A DNA stretch of 64,000 nucleotides from Uloborus plumipes (taxonomy: Eukaryota; Arthropoda; Arachnida; Araneae; Uloboridae). The DNA is taken from contig JAXGGA010003451.1 in NCBI GenBank assembly GCA_038373865.1, positions 1 to 64,000 of the forward strand, written 5' to 3'. A model generated the notes under the pieces. That model was not told the origin of the DNA and ran no database searches. It was given only the letters and a program-made list of their open reading frames with translations. This document shows positions 22,156-33,429 of the stretch, in pieces. Every line of letters begins with the position of its first letter. Position 1 is the stretch's first letter. The translations under genes and the position numbers were made by a program.

Positions 22156-22489
22156 CTTCTACAAAGTAGAAATAATGTTCCTTACGTTACTCTGGCCCGG
22201 AGGTACGGAACTGTTTTGATGCGAAGTCACAAAAACGCAAGTCCAGTTCTGATGTAATCAGCCATTTACTATTTAATTACGCATATAATTGTTTAATTGT
22301 GCGAAAATTAACCATTAAGGGCTAAAGTATACATATTTTCTCAATGTTAACAATCATGTTTTGTAGCCTTATTCATATATCAGCTTTGTAACTAGTCAAC
22401 GAAATAATTATTTTCTGTTTTTTTGCTCCCCTGCAAAGTGATGAAAATGGACTTACGTTAGTCTGGTTCTGAGGTACAGAATTATCAAG

Positions 22490-24660
22490 ATAAAATGTGA
22501 AGAATTAGGACTGTTAGCAAACAAAGAGAAATAAATCTTTGAAGAGCCCGAATAACATAGTTTTTTAGCGTAAGTTACAGATCGGGTCGCAGTTTTGCGG
22601 GAGGACATATACCGGCCGGTTTAGAGGTTTCACTTTTGACTCATAATAAAAGACCACATTCAGGTTAAATATGTCTCGGATTCCCTAAGTTTCCATTATA
22701 AATTAGTACGTCTAGGGGTGCTTTCTCAAGCGTTGTTCAGCTAATAGTCTGGGTGTAAAATATCGAGATTTTAAGAGATGGTAATGCTGTATATCATGTT
22801 TTGTCTGAGTTATCCATTGAGTGAGCACCCTTTGACCCTCATCCCAACCCCCTCAAGTTCTGAAAAAAGTAAATAACGGCACTTTATGATGAGGCACTTT
22901 AAAGCTCCGTAAATGTTTATTCTGCTTTTCTTTTCAAGTCTACGGCCCAAGTTAATGCAAATCCAAATTAAAAAGTACGCTTTCATTCTCGGTATGCGAT
23001 ACATTGTAGACAGATGAAAAAATAAACCTTTTTTATTTTTCTTCAACATGTAATTATATGATTAAATACTATACATTTTCAAGTTTTTCTGTGAATTGTT
23101 ATAGTTTAGTGGCTACACAAACAAGACACTAAATAAAAAAAGCTGTAATAAATTAAAAGCTTTAATTTGTTTCCTTTTATTTATTTTGTAAGGGGTAAGA
23201 ATTAACTTGCTTATCTTTCCCTGCCTTTTTTTATATCAAAAAACCATGCAGATCTAACACCGATTACAATTCGGAGAAAAACAAAAGCATATACAGTAGG
23301 GTTTTTTCTCTGTGTTCCGTAATGACATAAGCTGACCCACTTAATTACTTTTCGGTAGTTACCCCAAAATAATCACATAAGAAATCGGTCTTGTCTGCCA
23401 CTGAAAATAGGCAAAGAAAAGAAAATCAAAAACTTCCTCCTTTTTTGGAAGAGAATGAAGAAAAAAGAGGAAAGGGGACAAAAAACGACAATGAATGGCG
23501 AAAAGATATATTGAGAATGTTTGTCAAACCAAGAACAGCTGATGCAGCAAGTGTTGGAAGAAAAATTTGAAAAAAGAATACTAGAGTAGAAGAAAACATA
23601 GCACTTTGTTTAGTACAGGCAAGCTGAACGATCGGCAAAACTTCGAAGGATTTATAAATGTTCAGGGAAGATATGTTGATAAATGTTAATTAATAAATAG
23701 GAAACCGTTCTAAGCATTTGTATGATAATTGCTTAGCGAAGATAGATTAGACATTTGTAATAAATACATGTATCAAAATACTATTTCGAAAAACGTCAAC
23801 TTATGTAAGAAAATAGCAAAGTTTTGCGAATATGAAACATGAAATTACAAGTGTATGTACATTACGTTTTGAACTCTGGCAATGTAGAGTGACAAAATAC
23901 TTTGAAAACTAAGAAATAAAACTAATCTTCGCGCGTGTGTGTAAGTGTTTGTAATATTCAAGATTTAGAATGGAAAAAAAAATATGCGTTTTTTAATATA
24001 TCAATTTATTTTTAAAGCAAAAAGTTTGGCACACTTTATATGGTATGGGTGAAAAATGAAGCGTATTAACCATAACAAATCAATTAATCAGTGTTTTACT
24101 ACCGTGAATAATCTACGGAGAAACGAATTTCTATTTTTTTTTTTTTTCCTTTTTTTGAGAGGGAGAAAATGCTCCTTTAGATGCGTCATTTGGTTCGGAA
24201 AAGAAACCCTTCGCAGGTTCTTTTTGTGGAGAGGGGGGTGAAAATAAAGAGCCTCATCATTACTGAATCAGCCAACAATGCCCTGCACTAGCGGACACTG
24301 GTTCGATTTTTAAGTGTGAGGCAACCCCGTAAGTAGACAACTAGCACCGTGACGGGATAAGCTGTAGCAAAACTTACTTCTTATTTTAGATTTCTGTTAA
24401 ACAAAAATTGCTAGAGCTACAAATTTAGAATTAGAGTTATTTTTTTTTTATTTGACTAAAAGTTAACAAATACCAATAGCTAAATTGTGCACCTACTAGA
24501 TCCGGTCTCTTATATGCGCCGAATGCAATCATAAGATCATTTTACACAGAACAAACGCATACCTTTGTATTTGAAGTAATGAAGTACTCTCGGTAATTGT
24601 TCAGCCCCTATCTGCATTCCTAAGCAAAAAAGGGATTTTACTTTTTCTTGAAATATTTTT
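22490..24660. other. No gene recognised
   Basis: About 2.2 kb with short chance frames only (e.g. 22810-23049, 23426-23638). A purine-rich block lies at 23400-23500. No paired ends seen. Confidence 0.5.
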
Positions 24661-24972
24661 TATAAGCATTCACCTGTGTCACACACGCAAGTACCAAGGT
24701 CCCCTTGGCTTTTCACTGCACGTGGTTCAGCCGGTTGGATGGGCCACTGAAGAATGCTTCATTTTTAATCCAGACTAAGAGCAAAATAATCCCTAGTCCA
24801 GAACCTACAGAGATACTGATTTAGAATGGGAACTTGGAAAACTTTGTCAGCACTAAAATAACTAACCGGTTACCATTATTGAACACTGTGGCTTTTCAAC
24901 CGGTGTCACCGAAGCCGGGTGTCATCGATTACAAGTCCAACACTTAACCGATCTCACCACCACGGCCTACTA
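24660..24972 (-). repeat. tRNA-derived SINE
   Basis: Minus strand from 24970: GGCCGTGGTGGTGAGATCGGTTAAGTG contains an A box, GTTGGACTTGTAATCG an anticodon-like arm, and the CACCCGGCTTCGGTGACACC arm replaces the B-box region. The body extends toward about 24750 and perhaps 24660. Typical 5' head of an arthropod tRNA SINE. Confidence 0.6.
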
Positions 24973-24974
24973 GA

Positions 24975-25925
24975 GTTACAATATAACTGATAACTTCTTA
25001 CAGCAAACAGACATTTGCATGGGTCATTTAAAGTTGAATGATTGTAAAGGTAAAACATATATTTACGAAGATTCCTACTACCAAACGTTAATTTTTTGGA
25101 ACACGCCACCCATTCTCGCTGAGAAACATCCATACAAACATGACATACATTTCTCTTTCTCTCTCACTAATATCACTAGTCTTAAAAATCAAAAAACTAT
25201 TTTCCAATCCTCAGCAGACGTTTCCTTTCACTTGAAAGATAGTTAATAGTTCATTAATATATCCGACTTTGCCAGAATTATTACGAAGGACAGAGCTTTT
25301 TATGACGTAGATCATTAGGGAAGAAGGGGCTCTGGGTTATGATTCTGTTCCGCGTAATAGCACTTGATTTCTACTAAAGACTCGTTTCCAAAGCAGAAAT
25401 ATCGCTTATCATACCGTCACTGAGGTCGTGAATCATCCTTTGTTGGTAACGTATGAAGGCTTAAGTATCTCTCGATTATCCTTGGCAGTACCAGAATCGC
25501 AATGAGTCTCATCGAGCGTTTGCTACAAAGTAAGGCAACCAAGCTATTGCATGGAAAGATAAAAGTGAATACCACAAATGTATGGGGAAAGATGATGATA
25601 GAGGAAATAAACCATTGAAAAGCAAATGATAAATAAATAAATTATGTACAAAAATGATTAATAAATTCTGCAAAACTGATAAATAAATTCTGTGAATGGT
25701 TGTACACAATTGCTATTGATACATAATTTTTTTTTTTTGCCTTTTTTCCCCCACTTCCTTTTTTCAGCATAAACATACGGTCCTCCTTATCTTAAGAAAG
25801 ATACTAATTTATTCGGTACGAGGGGCTCGAAGAAGGAATACCAACGGTTAAAGTTAGTAAATGGGCTATCTAAGTTGGATTATAATTCCAGGCCTAGAAT
25901 GCCTAAAACGTAAAGTCGTGAGAGC
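24975..25925. other. No gene recognised
   Basis: Contains the segment 25309-25386 that is paralogous to 42331-42386 (see findings). Otherwise AT-rich with short frames. Confidence 0.45.
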
Positions 25926-25929
25926 AAGA

Positions 25930-26250
25930 GACTATTTTTTGTAGAGAGCAAGAGAGCTTTTATTTGTTGGCCATGATTCAGTTGTTTAAGTTCATGAAAA
26001 TGAATTATGTTAAGGGGATAAATTTTTGTATGGAAAGAAGAACAAGGGGTCATTGTTTTAAGCAATTCAAATCTCCGTCTAATCTAGAAATTAGGAGAAT
26101 TACCACTTTAGTAGAATTGTGGGCACCTGGAACAGCTTACCAGAAAATGCTGTAAAAGGTCAATGAGTTGATAGCTTTAAGAGGGCCCTTAATGTTCATT
26201 GGGGGCTATAAGTTGACTAGAACCAGAATTACTGGGTCCAGAGCCTGTTA
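25930..26250 (+). pseudogene. LINE reverse transcriptase C-terminal relic
   Basis: In broken frames the plus strand gives MERRTRGHCFKQFKS, then (shifted) TWNSLPENAVKG and VDSFKRAL, the order found at the very C-terminus of CR1/Jockey-type non-LTR retrotransposon ORF2 proteins. At least one frameshift and stop codons are present. Poly(A)-type tail not clear; the following TATTTTTAAGTATAAT is AT-rich. Confidence 0.55.
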
Positions 26251-26279
26251 CTAGTCATCGCATTTGTTTTATTTTTAAG

Positions 26280-28783
26280 TATAATATATTGTTTCTATTC
26301 TAACCAAGGAACCACACGAATTGTGTAATGACGGAAATAGATAGGTATCAGTCGAAAAACACAGTGAAACTTTTTTTAACGCATAAAACATTTCCCATTG
26401 TCACCCCGTTGTCAATATACATTTAAATCCCATTACAGCGAATACCAGTACAACGGAATATCCGTTTCACTGGATTAGGGTATGACACATTTTTATATAA
26501 TTTTGATTCGAAAGTCAATATATATATTTTTTATTTGTTGGCCAAACTAAAAATTTATCTGGGTAAGCAAAAACGTACTACTTATATCTAATAAAAAAAA
26601 GGATTTATTTGATAATATTAAAAGTAGGTAAAACATTTCGCGCTGGGTAAAGTTAAAGTAAATTGATTTCGTTTAGCTAATAAATTAATTGTCATCCACT
26701 TTTTATTTTTCAAAATAGTTCTCCTATTCGAGTGCTGACTTAAAACTTCAAGAAAATTTCGAAATTTTCGAACTTAATGCAATATATTGTAACAAAAGAA
26801 AGATACGTATACTACTGCATTATTTTTCATGGTTTAAAAATATATATTGCACTTAAACCTCCCCACAAAGCCTTAAAATTAAATAATTTGTAAGCAGATA
26901 TGTTCTCTTAATTTTGAGCCCGTTGGAGTGATCTAATTAAAGTAACATGATTAATGGGTATTGGGCTATAAGTTTCAGTTGACGTGTAATTATCGTGCTC
27001 GAAGGAATAATTTTACGGAAAAAATATGCAATCTAACCGACTTAAGTTGAATATGGTAAACGAAAGTGTGTACTATGCTTTTGTAAGTGGTGTATTAAGC
27101 TGTAAAAATAGGATTTCAAAAGATATGCTAAAGTATTTGTTTTTCAAGAAGAAAATCTAAAACTGCACGGAACATCATAGTCTTCTTTAAAATAATATTT
27201 ATATTCTGTACAATTAAAAAAGAAATGATAATAAATCTTCACGAAACCATTAACTAAAGCTGATTTAAACAAAATAAATGTTAATATTAGAGATTATTTG
27301 TGTACTTAACTTATTTTAAATATTATAGCACTATCAAGAAATTAATATTCCTCTATGTTAAACCGAAAAAAGTTGTTTTGTCTGCTCAAAGATTACTGAC
27401 GAAATTTAAAAAAAAAAGTTTTTATTCATTGTTTCTACGGTACATAAACTTTATGGCTTATAGGACAGTTAATACTTTTGTTGCATCTTTTCTAGGGAGT
27501 GAGTGTAAACTAAAAGAGAAAGAGTTGAAAAAAAAATACTAAACACACATGCTAATAACCATATGATTAAAAATGTTACACCCTCCCAACATGAGTAAAA
27601 TATGACTAATTGGTGTTTTTATTTGCTTTAAAAACAAAATTGATTTTTCCTCAGAAAAAAATTTTTTTGTTATCTCTTTGTCAAGCAGAAAAAAATGCTT
27701 TGAAGCAATATAACAATCTTGAATACTTTAGTGATAAAAACGTTTAGTTTGAATGTTTAATGACAACAACATTTCTTTCCTTTTTTATTTTGTCTTTGAG
27801 ATTGAATTTTTTCCGGTTTCTTTACCTTTTTAAGTCTTTTATTCTATTTGCATCTCAGCCTTTTAGTCGTAAGTATTGATTTTTAACTGAACTCAATTTA
27901 AAAACAGCACTTCAATTAAACAGTCAAAAATAAACTGTTGGAAAATTCTTGTGTGAAAAAAAATTATAAAAATTTTAAGTAACAATATCTTCAAACAAAG
28001 TATATTTTGACGCAAAAAAAAAAAAAAAAATCTGAAACTTCACTGTAGTCTACACTGGAGTACAAATACTCCTTTATTGAGTAATAGTTAAAAGAATCAA
28101 TATCTAAAATATTCGAAAGATCCTCGTTGTATTTGCATTATTTATTTATTATTTATTTAGGTATTTTAATGCTACGGGGTTGAGGGGAAACGTCTTTTGT
28201 GCTTAAAATTAACTACTTGTAGTTTAATTATGAGTCGTAAAATTATCTTGTCTTCCCCCATTGTCAAAGGAGTTCCTATCGCTTAAAATATGACTTGTCG
28301 TTTAAAGAAAGTATCGCAATTAATGCTTATAAATACGAAAAAAGCACTGAGAAAAGTTATTTTCTTTGAATATCATTTTTCATTCTTTAAAATTATTTAT
28401 CATGCATGAATCTCTTTAGCAAGCCTTAAGATTAAATAATTCCAAAAGAGATGAGTTTTGTTAGTTTTCACCAGTTAAAGTAGTAAAATGATTTATGGGC
28501 ATTATGCTCGGAATAGTAGTTGACGTGCAATTACCATATTTCATGGGCTAACGTGATAGAAAAATTATGTATGATCTAACAGAGCGAAACCGTATAGGGA
28601 AAGGGGAAGTTGTAGTGTCTTTTCGTGTTAAATAACTTTGAAGCAACAAAGAAAAGCATTCGAAATGAGATTTTTAATAAATAGTTTGTGTGAATGAGTA
28701 TTTTTCTCTGGGAGTATCCTTTCAGAGTTAATGCTTTTCTTTTTCCTTTTGTATATATTCATTAGACTTTTTTGTTTGTTTAT
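26280..28783. other. No gene recognised; contains a diverged direct repeat
   Basis: Segments 26868-27005 and 28421-28545 match along their length (AAGCCTTAA(A/G)ATTAAATAATT, GTTGACGTG(T/C)AATTA) and are described as a finding. A poly(A) run lies at 28014-28031. No transposon ends or coding features found around them. Confidence 0.45.
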
Positions 28784-28791
28784 AATTAAAG

Positions 28792-30606
28792 CAGGCCCGT
28801 CATTTAGGAGAGGCAGGGGGGGGTCAATTGCCCCCCCCCCTGACTTAGGGAAATCAGTGCATTGGCATGTAAATCGGCGTGGTTTTTACCACTGGGCCAT
28901 TCCATGAAAAGTGAAACCAATTGGTCAAAAATTCATATTGAAGTTATGTTGCTATGTTATACATCATTTTAAAGGTTAAGATGTATATTTTAAGAATCCT
29001 GCATTGGTTTTTTGGTGAGAGTTAGAATAATACTTGTTTTCTTAGTTGGAAATACAATATTCACGAACTTGTAAAAATCAGAAAAAAGAACACATTTTCA
29101 AATGCATATTTCTCATCGAAAAATAAAAACAAACATAACTACTTGTAGCACGATTTTAACTACTAAAACGGTACTATAATAATATGCATTCATTAATTTC
29201 TTTTGAATTGATCTAAATGGTGTAATTGAAGTTTGAAAAAAAGAAGTTTGATGTTACGTCTGTAACAAAAAAGAAGCAAAAGTTGTCATTACGTCCTAAA
29301 AATCAAAATTAAAAAAAACCCTTAATGGTCCTTTTGGCAAATTCTTAGAGTAATTGCTCACCATAGTTAAAAATATTGCAACTGATTTAGTTTTTAAATT
29401 AATGCTGTTACAGACGTAACATTTCGGACATAACAAATGGCTCTATGTTACGTCCGTAGTAAAAGTAAATTTCCAATTAAATAGGTAAAAAGCACAAGAT
29501 GAGCAATACATGTATATAGCATAATATGGTACGAGTACTAAAGTTTCTGGTATTCTGATTTTGAAATTTTTAATTGTGTCGGCATGTAATTGAAATTTAT
29601 TTGCGAAAATGCCGTTCGAATTTCGAAAACGTCGGACGAAAAAGGAGACATTTTTTCATTAAAAAAAAAAAATCAAAATTGACCAACTGTCACCAAGAAG
29701 GTTAAATTTTAGTTTGGTACTAGTATTCTACTATATCATCAAACATTTTCAAATTTTGAAGTTCTCCTAAGACCAATCACTGATTCCACGGAGGAATTTA
29801 CTTTTCCCGATATTTTTATGTAGCAGCCCCATTATGCATTAATTTTAAGAATACAAATAAATAAATTTGTGTGAAGGCCCTTCTAAACTTTTCTTATGTC
29901 AATCTTTCTTGGAAATAATTGTCTTAAGATGCATTAATTTATTGTTACATATTGACATATCGGCATATGCTCTCAACTCCCCCAGACTTACCCAAATTTT
30001 CTAAAACTGTTACAGTATAACGTAAAATATTCAAATAATGTGTTAATTAATGCTACTGTATTGCATTAGCACAAAAATCTTTGTTTATTCCTGCTTTAAA
30101 ATACTGTTTTCTACTTTCAAATCAGAGATGTTACGTCTGTAACACCATTTTGTTTCGTCCGTAACAAGTTTATGAATTTTTTTCACAAATTCGGCAGTCA
30201 AAATCCACACAATCTTTATGGTTTTAGAAAGCTTGAAGTCTCTAGAACACGTATTTAAAAAAAAGTTCAAAATTTCCGTATAATTCAGAGGAATATTGTA
30301 AGTTGTATGACATAGTCGAGTTTTTGCTGTTTTGTGAATTACGTCTGTAACAGGCAGTTTTTAATTTCTGTATTTTTCTGTAATTAAGCAATCTGCACGC
30401 AAATTTAATGTAGCATAAACATCATCAAGTTACACTACAGGAAAAAAAATTGAAGACTTTCATCAGCCCAAACCAGAATTATTTGTGTTCAAAGTCTGCG
30501 ATTGTTACGTCTGTAACGATGGAATTGCCCCACTGTTAGGTAAATTTTACATTGTGTATATGCACCCTTTGCCCCCTCCCTGGAAAAATTCGAAATGACT
30601 TCCCTG
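28792..30606. mobile_element. hAT MITE with 8-bp target duplication, split by an insertion
   Basis: Ends CAGGCCCGTCATTT and the inverse of CAGGGAAGTCATTT are imperfect inverted repeats. AATTAAAG stands directly outside both (28784-28791 and 30607-30614), a perfect 8-bp target duplication diagnostic of hAT. Without the 1,637-bp insertion (28894-30530) the element would be about 174 bp. A run of G then C near 28815-28840 is inside the left end. No transposase. Confidence 0.85.
28894..30530. mobile_element. Non-autonomous element rich in GTTACGTCTGTAAC
   Basis: Starts GGGCCATTCCAT and ends ATGGAATTGCCC (inverse with one mismatch), with CACT at both borders (28890-28893 and 30531-30534). The interior has the 14-mer GTTACGTCTGTAAC at 29253, 30130, 30504 and, inverted, 29406, plus near-copies at 29287, 29447, 30153 and 30338. 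The last copy is 13 bp from the right terminus. No frame over 61 codons and none recognisable. A 4-bp duplication does not fit hAT, Tc1 or piggyBac; the superfamily is open. Confidence 0.75.
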
Positions 30607-30614
30607 AATTAAAG

Positions 30615-32792
30615 TTAAAATAGGAGATGATTTATGAAAAATGTAAGATACAAATAATCATTTTAACTTGACTAAAAGATTAGGATAATATGAGAATAAA
30701 AAATAATGTTATTTTCTAATGTATCCAAAATGTTTAAGAAACTGTGCTTAAAAGTTGCAGAAATATATATCATTCAAAGTTTGGTGCATTTTCCCCAAGT
30801 TTGTTAAAAGTTTAAATGAAAAGATTTATCTTCAAGCAAAGTTTTCTATTAAATGAACAACTTAAAAAACCTGTGGAAAAAAGTAAAAAAATAACATTTT
30901 TTAAGTAGTTTCCAATCGCAAATCTGAATGTGACAATCTTGTGTCAGGGCTAGCTTAAAATGAATTTTGAACGAGATGTAGATGATTGTACAAATTCGAC
31001 GCACTGTCGTATCCAACAAAACGCCACACAAAAAAATTCTCCCCCCCCCCCTACGCTAGCTATCTGGATTTTCTAACAACTGTATTAAGTTCCTCACCCC
31101 GTTACCTCAAATAATATTGAAAGTCTCCTTAAAAATTGTCAAAAAAGAGCTCACTGTTTGAGCACTTGACGATTTTTTTTTTTTTAATTCTGTTGCTAAA
31201 AGATTTTTTTTCCCAACATTAAGTGTTTTTACATGGCGAAATTCATACTCAAATAGGCTAGTTGAACTGATTTTCTCGCGTGTATTTTGATTTAACAAAC
31301 AAAGAACGATTGCGGTATTTACAAAATATGGCGGTAGATGAAGGATCTGAAGAACTGGGGATTAAGACTTTCAAAAAACTATATCTATTTCTTCGGCAAA
31401 TACTTCGTAGATGTGTTTTTACAAACTGTCAGCCTTTCTCTTGCAGGTGTGGATGAAGGTGAAGAAATATAGCAAGCCTTTTGGAATATCTTAAATACAT
31501 CGTATCAATTGAGTAATATTTTTGAAGTTTTACACTTTTGGCAAAATTGCTACTTCAGTTTGCTCTAAATATTATTCAATTAGTCGAATGACTTATACGT
31601 TGTGTCAAAATGATTTTAAAAAAATTCTAAAAAGATCCTGGATTTCACTGTGACACAACTTTTAATTATTTAAAAACTTGCTAATTGTAACGTGACCTGA
31701 TTTTTTTTTTTTTTTTAAACCACCATTCGTCAACGAAGAAGTTGCTAAAATTTATAGTGCTACTATATTCTGTATGCGTCTTTTATCTTTTTTTTTTTGC
31801 AAATGTATTTTCTGACTTTATCATGTATAAGCATTTTTTGAACATTTACATCTATAATTTATGAATTCAAAACTCCTAAAATGGTTTGATTATTGAAAAC
31901 AATGCAATAACATTTTTAAAATATCCAGAGGCAAAGATTCTTAAAATCCCAAAAATCAAAATTTCAAATAAAATCTCAAGTAATTCCAATGAATCTGCAA
32001 CTTTAACAGTCATTGCCTTTCCTTTAATTTAGAGAACCATAAGCATTTTTATGAGAAATGATTAACCAGAAAGTAGCGAAACCAATACAATTCAGTCTTC
32101 ATTTCTACGAATTCCGAGTTCAACTTATTTTTTGAAAAGAAATTATCTCTAATATTTCATTGCTTTCTTCCTTTTAGATGTTCAGAAATTATTCATGACT
32201 CTTTTATTATAGATATGCCTAATATTGGTTTCTCTGATAATAAGAAAAGTGAAGACTCTATATTTCATTCTGCTCAATTATAGTGTTTTTTTCATAGATA
32301 AAATCAAACATAAGGTTTCATTTTCATTACAGTTGATTCTCAGAATAAAATTATATTCTTAAAGGAATGGAAAGCCATATTTTGTGAGATAAGCTTCATT
32401 TTCTTCAATTTAAAAATTCTCTAGAAATTATTACGTTTTCTCGAAATCAAACAACCTAGTTCAATGATTTTGCAAAATCAAAAGCTTTTTACTTTTGTTT
32501 AGTTGTGATTACTAAAAGAAAATGTAATCAACTCTTTTTAAAGTCTTTTTGTACTAGACAAATGACCCAAATTGCGAATTTTAGTTATTATTAAGCGTTC
32601 AAAAAAAAAGCGACTTTAGCAAAGTTTTTTCTTTTCTTTTTCTTTTTTTTTTTTTTTGTTTTTGGCTCGCTCTAGAACAGAGATGAAGCATAGTGTCTAA
32701 CCAATGGCGAGACACATGCTATAGCTAAAGTACCTTACCTTTTATACAAAAAACCGACATAAACATTCTTAAAATTATTTCTGAAACGCATA
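30615..32792. other. No gene recognised
   Basis: About 2.2 kb of AT-rich sequence with poly(T) tracts (31171, 31702, 32640). Short chance frames only. Confidence 0.5.
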
Positions 32793-33186
32793 CACTGCAA
32801 AAAATTAACTGTTGTTTTTACAGTATAATACCGGCAGCCGAGGTTCCAATTTAAAAATGTAAAATGCACAGTAATAAACTATAAAACTAGCAATTTTACA
32901 GGTTATTACTGTAAAGTTAGAAATTTACAGTTTATTGCCGCGAAATTTAGCAATATTAACTGCAAAAACAATAGTATAGTACTGGTTCCAGTTTAAAACT
33001 ATTAAACGCAAAGTAATAAACTATAAAATTAACAATTTTATAATTTATTACTGTAAAATTAGCAATTTTAGAGTTTAGTACTGTAAAATTAGCAATTTTA
33101 CAGTTTATTACTGTAAAATTAGATTGCAAAATTACTATAAAATTAACTGTATTTATACTGTAAAAACAACATTCATTTTTTACAGT
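32793..33186. mobile_element. TTTACAG foldback element, copy 5
   Basis: Starts CACTGCAAAAAATTAACTG after TA (32791-32792) and ends TTTTTTACAGTAG. Interior of ACTGTAAAATTAGCAATTTTACAG units, with the internal AACAATAGTATAGTACTGG junction near 32968. Same orientation as copies 3 and 4. Confidence 0.8.
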
Positions 33187-33261
33187 AGAATGCTGTATAC
33201 ATTCAATATAAAAATACGTTACAAAAATTATTATATTTTAACAATACTTTCAACTGAAATC

Positions 33262-33425
33262 AATAATTCTTATGGCTTTGGATATCATAGTAGATAGGGT
33301 GTTGAACTTGAAATTATCTGGACTCGAAATCTACTAAAGTCAAATACCACCGAGTACATGCAGAATCCGCGCAGGTTGAAGCCGTTTATCCGAAAGTCCT
33401 GCGGTCCGCCTTAGCAACAACTATG
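33262..33425 (+). repeat. Probable tRNA-derived SINE
   Basis: Plus strand: GGATATCATAGTAGATAGGG could be an A box, GTGTTGAACTTGAAATT an anticodon-like arm and GGACTCGAAATCTACT a B box at correct spacing. The following 100 bp are G+C-richer (CCGCGCAGGTTGAAGCC, TCCTGCGGTCCGCC), like a SINE body. Confidence 0.5.
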
Positions 33426-33429
33426 AGTG

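Larger units (their letters stand above)
19612..22479. mobile_element. Composite element with CTGTACCTCAG termini
   Basis: CTGTACCTCAGAACCAGAC… at 19612 and its exact inverse ending GAGGTACAG at 22479 face outward; about 36 bp match. The same ends bound the hairpin at 50003-50144 and the MITE at 52557-52783. Inside lie GGGCAGGTAAA-bounded sequence (19837-20030), the large foldback (20153-21352), a CATA microsatellite, GAGTCG-rich repeats and, near 22170-22210, another worn copy of the terminus. No transposase is visible. It may be one element enlarged by insertions or two truncated copies that happen to face each other. Confidence 0.6.

Noticed and set aside
23426..23638. 70-codon minus-strand frame with hydrophobic stretches
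   Set aside because: Low-complexity F/S/L-rich product of a purine-rich block; no homology recognised.
29253..30517. Regular short repeats that could suggest a CRISPR array
   Set aside because: Repeats are 14 bp, in both orientations, with spacings of tens to hundreds of bases, in eukaryotic DNA and inside a transposon-like element.
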